A stretch of DNA of 64,000 nucleotides from Alphaproteobacteria bacterium (GTDB taxonomy: Bacteria > Pseudomonadota > Alphaproteobacteria > ATCC43930 > CGMCC-115725), in contig JAFAYW010000294.1 of the NCBI GenBank assembly GCA_019240125.1, positions 1-64,000 of the forward strand, read 5' to 3'. Positions 29,076 to 37,297 of this stretch are shown piece after piece. The first letter of the stretch is position 1. Each line of letters begins with the position of its first letter. The notes beneath the pieces are model-generated. The model was not told where the DNA came from. It ran no database searches and saw only the letters and a list, made by a program, of their open reading frames with translations. The position numbers were made by a program, and so were the translations under genes.

Positions 29076-31319
29076 TCACAATCCATTCGGGTTGGACCGT
29101 CCGTTAACCGGACGCCGTTGCAACTCGCTCGGGGTGATGGCCGCGTCGAACAAGTGACTCCGCAGGTCTTCGGTCAGGTTTCGGGCATCGCGCTGATCCT
29201 GAACGACATGCGGGGTGATCAGGATCAGCAACTCGGTCCGCGCGCGGGAGTCTGATTGGCTCGACAGCAAGGTGCTGACCAGCGGCACGTCCTTGAGGAA
29301 GGGGATGCCGTTATTGTCGTCCTGCGCATTGTCCCGGATCAGCCCGGCCAGGGCGACGGTCGAGCCGTTCTGCACCGCCACCCGCGTGCGCAGGATACGG
29401 TCGTTGAAGGTCGGCGATCCCGTCGCCGTATTTGCAGCAGGCGGCGCCACGTCACTGACCTCCTGCGCCACGTCCAGGGTCACCATGCCGCTGGCGTTGA
29501 TATGCGGTGTCACCTGCATGATCACGCCGGTCGCGTGATAGTCGATGCTGTTAACCACCGGCGCTCCGGCGGTGAGGGTGCTTGTCGCCGTTCCGGTCAA
29601 AATCGGCACCTGCTGGCCCACCTGGAGCCGGGCGGGCTCGTTATCCATGACAAAGACCTGTGGCGCGGACAGAACCCGAACCTTGGTGACGTCCGATAAA
29701 GCCTGCAGGATAAAATGCGGCGACTTGCTGATCGCGAAGCCGACGAGGCCAGTCGGAGCGAGCGCACTGGGAGGAAACGCCGGGATGGCCCCTAGTGTTT
29801 CGGCGGCATGATCCAGCTTGAAGAAGAACTGCGTGCCGTACTGCAGCTCGCCGTTCAGATCGACTTCCGCGATGGTGGCGTCGATGAGCACCTGTAGGGG
29901 CGTGATATCGACCTTGCTCAGCATGTCTTCCACCATGGCGTACTCGCCGGGTGTCGCGTAGATCAGCAGAGAATTGTTGCGCTGGTTCGCGAGAATACGA
30001 ATGCGCTCTTCGTTGCCGCCGGATGTGCCGCCCGACAACGCTTCCACGGCCGGTTGCTGTGACCCCGACGCCGGTGTTGCCCCGGCTGTGGTGGGTTTGT
30101 TCTGAAAACTGCCGACGGTGCTGGATGCCGTTCCAGAAAGCCCGGGCAACCCGGAGTTCTGGGAACCGCCGGCGCTATTCGGCCCGCCTGTATTGGACAG
30201 GCTGCCGCTGCTGGCGAGGGTCGCCGTGTCCGCGCCGGGCGGCGTACTGCCGGTTTGTGGGCTGGCGCTGACGTTTCCGGGCGTAAAGGCACGTTGCAAC
30301 AGATTGGCGAGATCGGAGCTCTGGCCATTTTGCACGGAGTAAACGTGCCAGCTCCGGGCACTTGCATCCTCGGCGCGCGCCTGCAGGCTGAAAAAGCGCC
30401 GGGCGGCGGCGAGGTAGCGCGGCTGTGCCGAGGCCACGAGTACCGCGTTGGCGCGGGGCAACGGGACGATATGCACCAGATCGGCGAGCGGCGCGTCGCT
30501 GCCCGCCTGCAATGCCTTTTCCAAGGCGGCCGCGGTTCGGGCGATATCGCCCTCGCTGGCGGGGAACAGCGCGAAGGATTGACCAGCCAGGGTGTCGACA
30601 TCAAAGGAGCGCACGAGGCCGGCGATCGCCTGGCGGGCGCTCTGGCTGCCATTGATGATCAGCGCATTGCGGCCGGGATCCGCTGTCAATTTGCTGCCAT
30701 CGGCAAGATAGGGTTGCAGGGTCTTGGCCAGATCGCGGGCCGAGGCATATCGCAATACGATGACCTCGGCGCCGGCACCCGACGTGCCGGAGGTGACCGC
30801 GTTGCTGACCCCAGCCGCGGCGACGGGAACCACTGAATACAGACCGTCCTTGCGGATCAGCGTCGCGCCGTTCTGATTGAGCAATGTCTCAAGCGTCGGC
30901 AATAGCGCGGTGCGGGGAAGAGGCCTCCCGGTATCCAGGGTCGCGGTTCCGTGGACACTTGGATCAATCGTGTAATTCAGCTTCAGCGTGGTCCCGAGAA
31001 TGACGCGGGTGACCTCGCGGATATCGGTATCGGCGAAATTCAGCGTCACATCGGCGGGTCCCGCTTCCGCGACGAGGGGGCTGGAGCCGGCTGACCGGCC
31101 AGGTGCGGCGCCGGCGCCGGCGTCACTCCCGGTGGACTGATACACCGTCCGGTTCGGGCGCGCGGTTACCACCTTGCTCGTGCTGCGCCCCGCCGGTTGC
31201 AGCGAAGTGCCTTGTCCAAGCGACGGGAGGTCCAGCCGCGGCGCATTCTGGCAACCCACCAGAAGCCCGAGTGCCCCGTACCCGCAAACCGTAAACCTGC
31301 GCCAACAACTCATCGACAT
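29076..31319 (-). CDS. gspD: Type II secretion system secretin GspD
   Basis: Lipoprotein-like signal (GALGLLVGC); N0 domain VTLNFADTDIREVTRVILGTTLKLNYTID; N1-N3 domains; secretin core VRVLSAPQVFVMDNEPARLQVGQQVPILTG...VNSIDYHATGVIMQVTPHINASGMVTLDVAQEVS. Confidence 0.95.
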   Translation of the reverse strand: MSMSCWRRFTVCGYGALGLLVGCQNAPRLDLPSLGQGTSLQPAGRSTSKVVTARPNRTVYQSTGSDAGAGAAPGRSAGSSPLVAEAGPADVTLNFADTDIREVTRVILGTTLKLNYTIDPSVHGTATLDTGRPLPRTALLPTLETLLNQNGATLIRKDGLYSVVPVAAAGVSNAVTSGTSGAGAEVIVLRYASARDLAKTLQPYLADGSKLTADPGRNALIINGSQSARQAIAGLVRSFDVDTLAGQSFALFPASEGDIARTAAALEKALQAGSDAPLADLVHIVPLPRANAVLVASAQPRYLAAARRFFSLQARAEDASARSWHVYSVQNGQSSDLANLLQRAFTPGNVSASPQTGSTPPGADTATLASSGSLSNTGGPNSAGGSQNSGLPGLSGTASSTVGSFQNKPTTAGATPASGSQQPAVEALSGGTSGGNEERIRILANQRNNSLLIYATPGEYAMVEDMLSKVDITPLQVLIDATIAEVDLNGELQYGTQFFFKLDHAAETLGAIPAFPPSALAPTGLVGFAISKSPHFILQALSDVTKVRVLSAPQVFVMDNEPARLQVGQQVPILTGTATSTLTAGAPVVNSIDYHATGVIMQVTPHINASGMVTLDVAQEVSDVAPPAANTATGSPTFNDRILRTRVAVQNGSTVALAGLIRDNAQDDNNGIPFLKDVPLVSTLLSSQSDSRARTELLILITPHVVQDQRDARNLTEDLRSHLFDAAITPSELQRRPVNGRSNPNGL

Positions 31320-31322
31320 AAG

Positions 31323-31901
31323 CTAATCCCGATTGCGACGGGCCGTCTGCTCGGCCGTAGCGCCCAGTGTCGCGCTGCTCGGTGGTTGCGGCGGCGCGGC
31401 CTGCGGCGGTCGCGTATTGCTGGCTGATTGCGATAGGGGGCGCGAATTGGCATCGGGTTTCGGCTGCAGCGTCCGAACGCCGTCGGGGCCGCTCAGCGAG
31501 ACCTCCAACGGTGTTATCGCCTCGACCCGCCAGCCATTGATTTCCTCACCCTCGCCAACCATAAGCGACTTGGAGCCATTCACCGCAAAGATTGCGACGC
31601 GACGATCCTCGTTGACCATAATTCCCGCCAGGCGTTTGTCAGTGAGGTCGGATTGACGCGCCGACTGGCCGGCATCGGGCGGGCGCCGGCCAGGACTGAA
31701 AAGGGGCCGGTTCAACGCCGTCGATATCAGGGTGTCGGCATCGGCGGACATCAGTTTTCCACGCACGGGCGCGGGTTGAACCCGCGGTGCGGCCGAAATA
31801 GCAGGGCCGTTGGGCGGGGTGCTGCCCTGCATCTCGAGCAAAACCACGCCCGCGAACAGGGCACACGCGCCAGCCAGGCAGAGGGTCCGCACATCGATCA
31901 T
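31323..31901 (-). CDS. T2SS GspC/GspN-like protein with HR-like domain (copy 2)
   Basis: TM at N-terminus (LAGACALFAGVVLLEMQ); LAGIMVNEDRRVAIFAVNGSKSLMVGEGEEINGWRVEAITPLEVSLSGPDGVRTLQPKPDA; 4-bp overlap with gspM-like gene. Confidence 0.72.
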   Translation of the reverse strand: MIDVRTLCLAGACALFAGVVLLEMQGSTPPNGPAISAAPRVQPAPVRGKLMSADADTLISTALNRPLFSPGRRPPDAGQSARQSDLTDKRLAGIMVNEDRRVAIFAVNGSKSLMVGEGEEINGWRVEAITPLEVSLSGPDGVRTLQPKPDANSRPLSQSASNTRPPQAAPPQPPSSATLGATAEQTARRNRD

Positions 31902-32491
31902 CGCTTGGCGGCGAGGTCGGTCGTCGTGTCACCCCGCAAGCCGTAGATCTCGATCGACGCTTCGGTGATCTCGGCATTAGCCGGGCTGGCCTGCCGGGTG
32001 ACGGTATGAATCTGTATATTGTCGACGATGAGGGGTGGCCGTACCCCTTCGATACCGGCCAGCAGCTTGATCAACCCCGAGTAGGGAGCGCTTAACGCGA
32101 GCCGCACGCCAATGCGGCGGAATGGCCCCTGGGGTTGCGAGGGCAGGCTCTCGGTGCTGCCGATCGTGATGCCGCCGGCGGAGGCCAACTCCTCGATTTT
32201 GCCCTGCAGAGCGGCCGCCGCGATTGCATCGTTGTCGCCGTCCAGCAAGGTCTTGTCGTCCTTTGCCGCGTTGCGCAATTCGGCCGCGCGCGTCTTCAGT
32301 TCCGGGAGCTGTGCGGCAAGCGCCGTCTGCTTCTCGACCAACATATGTTGCCGGTCGATCAAGGCCTCGCGGTCGGCGTAAAGTTCGAGCAGCGGCACGA
32401 TCACCGCGGCATAAAGCACGGCCAATACAACGAGCAGCAGCCCGATCGCCAACCCTCGACCGCGCCAGCCCGTCGGAAGCGGCGGCGTCAT
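31898..32491 (-). CDS. gspM: Type II secretion system GspM-like protein
   Basis: Single N-terminal TM (GLAIGLLLVVLAVLYAAVIVPLLELYADREALIDRQHMLVEKQTAL) and ferredoxin-like C-terminus; 4-bp overlaps with flanking T2SS genes. Confidence 0.8.
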   Translation of the reverse strand: MTPPLPTGWRGRGLAIGLLLVVLAVLYAAVIVPLLELYADREALIDRQHMLVEKQTALAAQLPELKTRAAELRNAAKDDKTLLDGDNDAIAAAALQGKIEELASAGGITIGSTESLPSQPQGPFRRIGVRLALSAPYSGLIKLLAGIEGVRPPLIVDNIQIHTVTRQASPANAEITEASIEIYGLRGDTTTDLAAKR

Positions 32492-33525
32492 GACGGCGGT
32501 CTCCCCAGTTCAGTCACGATCGTGAAGACTTCAACCCTCTGCGCCGCAAGGCGGGTAACCGGCGCCGCAAAAGTTGGATTGCGGAAACGGGCGTCGGCTG
32601 CGATCAATCCGATCAGCTTGGCGGCGCTGGCCGACCTGCCGCTGAGGGTCACTTTGCGCTGGCGTATCTCGATATCCGTCAGATAGGTGTCATCGGGCAG
32701 CAGTCGCGTCAGCATCGCGAGGACATCGAGAGGCCGCGCTGTCGCTTGCGCCATATCGTCCATGGCACCGGCATTGCGGGTATAACCATCGATCTCGTGC
32801 CGCAAAGGTTCTGCTGTCGACATGGCCGCCTTGCTCGTTTCCAGCTCCCGCGAGACTTGGCCGAGCTGTACGGACTGCTTGATCAGCGGCGTGACGCAGG
32901 CGGCGAAGGCAAGACAGGCACACGCAATTGCTAGCGGTTTGATTAACCTCCCACTGTTACCGAGTCTCGGGCGTTCGTTCCCGAGCGGCAGCAGGATGAC
33001 ATTTGCCCCAACGCCCTCGAGTTCCGCCCAGCGAGGCACGATCCCGACGCCCGCAAGCTGATCAAGTAGTGGCGCCAGATGGCTTTTGGGTACCAACCAG
33101 AGGGCGACATGCATGAGCCCGCGTTGCCGGTCGGTCGAAGCGATGTGGTAGGTCCAGTACACTTCCTCCGCGGTGAACGGAGTTTCCCGATCCATTTCAA
33201 AGGCCAGAACCTGGCTGAGATCAGCCTGCGCCGCCAGCGGCAGCGACAGCTCCTTCGTCAGAATTTCGGTCGGCGCCAGACGCAGTATGGCGCCGAATTC
33301 ACGGGTTTCCGGAAAGGCCTTCAGCGCGGGATCGTCCGCGCGGCATTCGACCAGCTCGCGTTCCTCGCCCTGTCGGCGCAGGGAAAAACGCAGCGTGCCC
33401 GTATCGCCGCCGCCGGCGGGACGGACCAGGATCGCGTCGGCTCTCCTTTGGCTGGATGCGCGCAAACCCGCCGGCAAAAGCTCGGCGAGCTGGCTCATCC
33501 ACCATGTTAAGAAAGCCGCGATCAT
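32488..33525 (-). CDS. gspL: Type II secretion system GspL-like / PilN-domain protein
   Basis: Actin-like cytoplasmic region (LAPTEILTKELSLPLAAQADLSQVLAFEMDRETPFTAEEVYW), TM, periplasmic ferredoxin-like part (LLPDDTYLTDIEIRQRKVTLSGRSASAAKLIGLI). Confidence 0.85.
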   Translation of the reverse strand: MIAAFLTWWMSQLAELLPAGLRASSQRRADAILVRPAGGGDTGTLRFSLRRQGEERELVECRADDPALKAFPETREFGAILRLAPTEILTKELSLPLAAQADLSQVLAFEMDRETPFTAEEVYWTYHIASTDRQRGLMHVALWLVPKSHLAPLLDQLAGVGIVPRWAELEGVGANVILLPLGNERPRLGNSGRLIKPLAIACACLAFAACVTPLIKQSVQLGQVSRELETSKAAMSTAEPLRHEIDGYTRNAGAMDDMAQATARPLDVLAMLTRLLPDDTYLTDIEIRQRKVTLSGRSASAAKLIGLIAADARFRNPTFAAPVTRLAAQRVEVFTIVTELGRPPS

Positions 33526-33685
33526 CTTGTTTTAGTCTCGACGCGCCCTGGCATCATGTTGCCGATCAAGCGCTTAACCTCACACGCCGCGCCAATACGT
33601 GCAAGATCGGCAAGATTCGTGACCGTGCGGCGACATCTGCGACCTGATCAGCAGCATTTATTTATCGAAAGCCACCCGGCGATGG

Positions 33686-34150
33686 CTACCGGATGTCGGC
33701 GACGCTGACACGTCCAGTCAACCACTCGACGCCGACGGCGACGCGCCGCACGCCATTGTCGAGGATGATGCGGCCGCCCGTCGAACTGCCATCCGGGTTG
33801 AACCCGATACCGCCGGTCTCAGCGCTCTGGCGCTCTCCGGCGATCGTCGTCAGTTGCAGCCCTAATGCCGGCGGCAGCGGCCGGGCGGGCCCGAGACCGG
33901 CCTGATAGCGATGTGTCGCGAGATCGAGAACAAAATTGGTTCGACGGTTGTCGACGATTGCGCCTGACCTCGCGAGGCGAAGCTGCGCCGCCAGCTCTGC
34001 CGCTGTCGCATCGATGTTCGGCCGGCTGAGGGGCATGCGTGTGCCGACAATGAGTGCGAGCGAAAATCCCATGATCGCCAATACGACGAGGAGTTCGAGC
34101 AATGTGAAGCCGGTATCGCTCTGCCGCGGTTCACGGATGCCCGCGATCAT
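33686..34150 (-). CDS. gspH: Type II secretion system minor pseudopilin GspH
   Basis: Prepilin signal GFTLLELLVVLAIMGFSLALIVG; GspH-like AAELAAQLRLARSGAIVDNRRTNFVLDLATHRYQ; start MIAGIREPRQSDTGFTLLE at ~34150. Confidence 0.85.
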   Translation of the reverse strand: MIAGIREPRQSDTGFTLLELLVVLAIMGFSLALIVGTRMPLSRPNIDATAAELAAQLRLARSGAIVDNRRTNFVLDLATHRYQAGLGPARPLPPALGLQLTTIAGERQSAETGGIGFNPDGSSTGGRIILDNGVRRVAVGVEWLTGRVSVADIR

Positions 34151-34157
34151 GCCCGGT

Positions 34158-34955
34158 TTAGCGGCTGCAGGCCGGCCCGACGCACACCGATCGAAGGGCA
34201 GCGGATAGTGACGACACATTCGACAATGCCATTCGGGTCGCATTGCCCATCGCGGTGTCACCCGCTGTTGCAGCCGCGGCTGTCGCCGCCGCCGATGGGT
34301 AGGAAGAGGCGGCGACGGCGCTACCTGTCGAGGAGGCTGATGGGGTCGAGCCCAGCGCCACCTGGGCGCGCAAGAGGCGGCTTACCTTGCCAGAGGTTGC
34401 CGCCAAGGCCGCCGCCATCGGTGTCGGGCCGGCGCTCGTCGCAGCGGCTGGCGGCAGCGACGCAGCCGGCATTGCGCTGGACGTCGGCGTGCCTGCTGGC
34501 GCCGCCGCGTCGCCTCCCATCGCCGTCATCGTGCGCGGTTCGGGATCGATGAAAACCAATCGTTCGAGATGGGTGCCTTCGCCGATCAGCAGGAAGTTCA
34601 GACGACCCAGCGCGTCACTCCGCAGCACGTCGCCAAGCTCGCCGTGCAGGTTTGTCGTCACCGTCTGATTGTTGTCGATCGGCAGATGCTCGATCTCGAA
34701 CCCGAGTTGGTTACTCAACTGCGTGAGCACATCGCTGACCCGCGCGTGGTTTGCCGACAGCGAGATGATCGGCAATTGGCTCTCGTCGATCGTGATCGTG
34801 GCAGCGTCGGGCGACGGCGTCTGGGCGGCATCACACCGCGCCGGCCGTGGCAGAAAAAACGCCAGGAGGGCGCAGAACAGCAGCAGAAGTGATGCTCGAC
34901 AAACGGTCATACCGCGCGACCTGTGCATCATGAACCCTAAAATCCCCCGCCGCAC
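34158..34955 (-). CDS. Exported protein with stand-alone secretin N0/STN-like domain
   Basis: Signal region (RASLLLLFCALLAFFLPRPARCDA); ITIDESQLPIISLSANHARVSDVLTQLSNQLGFEIEHLPIDNNQTVTTNLHGELGDVLRSDALGRLNFLL resembles STN/N0; low-complexity Ala/Ser/Thr C-terminus; no secretin core. Confidence 0.65.
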   Translation of the reverse strand: MRRGILGFMMHRSRGMTVCRASLLLLFCALLAFFLPRPARCDAAQTPSPDAATITIDESQLPIISLSANHARVSDVLTQLSNQLGFEIEHLPIDNNQTVTTNLHGELGDVLRSDALGRLNFLLIGEGTHLERLVFIDPEPRTMTAMGGDAAAPAGTPTSSAMPAASLPPAAATSAGPTPMAAALAATSGKVSRLLRAQVALGSTPSASSTGSAVAASSYPSAAATAAAATAGDTAMGNATRMALSNVSSLSAALRSVCVGPACSR

Positions 34956-35310
34956 GCCGCCCGGGTGAACTCCAAGCAGAAGAGACAGCGCGACTCGCGA
35001 TCACGCGATCAAAAGGCGACAGCGCTATTTTACTCTGATCTGCTGGTCTGAGCCACCATGCTGCTCAGGCTGGTCGCGTCATGCCGCGCGGCTTGTGCGT
35101 TGGCAATCGGGTCGCTGGCGATGCTAGTTTCCGCCCCGCAGCCATGGGTCAGGGTCAGGTGTCACAGACAAGCGTTTCCAGCCTTATCAACCGCGCCAAG
35201 CCTAGGGCGCGCGATGTATCCGTCAGCGAAGGACCAGATTTCGTCGCGCTGCGAACACGTCAAAACCCGGTATTGGCGCTCGACTCCCGCGACGATCGAT
35301 CCGCCCCGAG

Positions 35311-37176
35311 ATGACGGCATTCAAGCAGGCGATCGCCGACCGCTCGCTCACTCTGTGGCGGAATTTGACCCAGACGCTTGGCAAGGTCCGCGTGCCGTCC
35401 CATCCGACGAGCGCGGCCAGCGCCGGCAACCAGATCGAGTGGCTGGGTGGCGAGGTTTGGCAATCGGTCTGCCCACTATGCTTCTGCGCTGAAAACCAGA
35501 CCGCCTTTGTCGAGATTGTGCTGGGTGAGACCGCACGCCGGCTGCTCGGCGAGGCCAAGATTACCCTGGTGCGCTGCCCGGCTTGTCAGGTGCGGTACGC
35601 CTCGCCGGGCTGCTCGGTCTCCTACACCGAGGCCGACCGCAGCGCCTTGAAATTCTATCTCGAACAGGGTGCCGGCATTCGGTCGATGCTTGAACCGCTG
35701 CAGCTCGCCGATGCTCGTCCCGTTGCGCGCTATCTCGAAATCGGCTGCAGTTATGGGTTCTCCATGGACTACGCGCGTCGAGTGCTGGGCTGGGACGTGC
35801 GCGGCTTTGATCCGGGTGGGCTTGCCCTCGCGGGAAAGGACCAGTTGGGGCTCCCGATCGAGAACGGGTATCTGGACGCGAGCGCGGCGACAGGCGATTT
35901 CGACCTCGTATTCTGTTCCGAGGTGATCGAGCATATCCCCGACCCTCAGCAATACATGGGCTTGATGCGGCGGTCTCTCAGCAGCGGCGGTCTGGCGTTG
36001 CTGACGACCCCCGACGGCGACTGCTTGCGCCCGGATATGCCGGCGGAAGCATTGCTGCCGATCATCAGCCCCGGCCATCACGTGATTTTATACAACGCCC
36101 GTTCGCTCGAATTTCTCCTTCGCCAGTCCGGCTTCACGCATACCCGTCTTGAACAGAACGGCAACCAGTTGCGGGCCGCCGCCTCGGATGTGCCGTTTTC
36201 CGGCTCGGCCGTCTACTTTACGGCGGCGCGTTATCGGGATTACCTGACGCAGGCGGTCGCGCAGCGCCCCGCAGACGACATTCTCTATGGCGGTCTGGTT
36301 TATCGCTTGCTGAAGGAAGAAACCAACGGCGGCCGGTTCGGTGAAGCGCAGCGGTGGTACGACGTGCTGCGCGACCTTTACCGCGATCGCTATCGCATCG
36401 ATATCGACAACCCTGCCGCGCTGGTTTTTCAGTTTCCCGGCGCAGCGTCGTTTGACGAGTTCGGGCGGCGCTGGCCGTACAACCTCGCCGGCATCTGGTA
36501 TTGCCGCGGCATTATTCAACTTATCGAGGAACGGCGGCCAAGGGACGCCGCCCCAACGCTGATGGCTGCGATCTCGTTCGGCGAGGCGCTGCGCAACCAG
36601 TTGCGTTCGATCGGGACCGATGACCTGGAGACTGCCCAGCTCTGCCGGGAAGCCGAGATCGCGCGCATTTCGGCACTCGCCCAGTTTGATGCCGAGCGGG
36701 CGCTTGACGCCGTATTTGCGCTGCGGCCCGGGCTGGACGGTCCCAATTCCACGCGCTTTCGCGCCCACGCGCAACGCGCCCGCGCGCGGCTGTTCGCGGA
36801 TTTAATCAACTGCGGGCATCATGCGCTGGCCGAACGGCTGCTCGAGACCGGTCCCGCACCGATCGACGAGGCCATGCGCGCGGATGATCTCGCCGCGATC
36901 TGCGCGTGGGGCATTTATCTGCTGACCGAAAAGGGTCGGCATGTCGAGGCCGGCAGGGTGTTCCGTCGCCTCTGGCAGGCCGCGCGCGAAAGCGGCCGCC
37001 ATAACGATCTGTTGTGGACGGCGCGGTTTCATCAAGGTCTCGCGGCGCTTTACATCGGTGAAACCGACAAGGCACATGAAGTCGCTTACGAGATTGCCCA
37101 TCCGCCGCCGGATTGGGGATCGGTCCCCGGCCATATTGCCTGCCGGATCGACGAACTCTCGAAAGCGGGGACTTAG
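35311..37176 (+). CDS. Class I SAM-dependent methyltransferase with C-terminal helical/TPR-like region
   Basis: CPLCFC...CPACQ zinc-like N-terminal Cys pairs; methyltransferase motifs YLEIGCSYGFSMDYARRVLGWDVRGFDPG and FDLVFCSEVIEHIPDPQQYMGLMRRSLSSGGLALLTTPDG. Confidence 0.87.
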   Translation: MTAFKQAIADRSLTLWRNLTQTLGKVRVPSHPTSAASAGNQIEWLGGEVWQSVCPLCFCAENQTAFVEIVLGETARRLLGEAKITLVRCPACQVRYASPGCSVSYTEADRSALKFYLEQGAGIRSMLEPLQLADARPVARYLEIGCSYGFSMDYARRVLGWDVRGFDPGGLALAGKDQLGLPIENGYLDASAATGDFDLVFCSEVIEHIPDPQQYMGLMRRSLSSGGLALLTTPDGDCLRPDMPAEALLPIISPGHHVILYNARSLEFLLRQSGFTHTRLEQNGNQLRAAASDVPFSGSAVYFTAARYRDYLTQAVAQRPADDILYGGLVYRLLKEETNGGRFGEAQRWYDVLRDLYRDRYRIDIDNPAALVFQFPGAASFDEFGRRWPYNLAGIWYCRGIIQLIEERRPRDAAPTLMAAISFGEALRNQLRSIGTDDLETAQLCREAEIARISALAQFDAERALDAVFALRPGLDGPNSTRFRAHAQRARARLFADLINCGHHALAERLLETGPAPIDEAMRADDLAAICAWGIYLLTEKGRHVEAGRVFRRLWQAARESGRHNDLLWTARFHQGLAALYIGETDKAHEVAYEIAHPPPDWGSVPGHIACRIDELSKAGT

Positions 37177-37297
37177 ACCCTCTTGCCGAGGCGAGTCCGG
37201 TCCGAAACCGGGCTTCCCGCCTCAATCATCAGTGTCTCATTCGCCACTGAGTTGTAATCTTTATGAAAATATCGCCGGCGAGTATGTTGTCCGGGAA

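Noticed and set aside
36941-37297. N-terminal extension of the GT2 ORF overlapping the methyltransferase gene
   Set aside because: Overlaps the end of the well-supported methyltransferase CDS in another frame; TPR protein likely starts at 37298.
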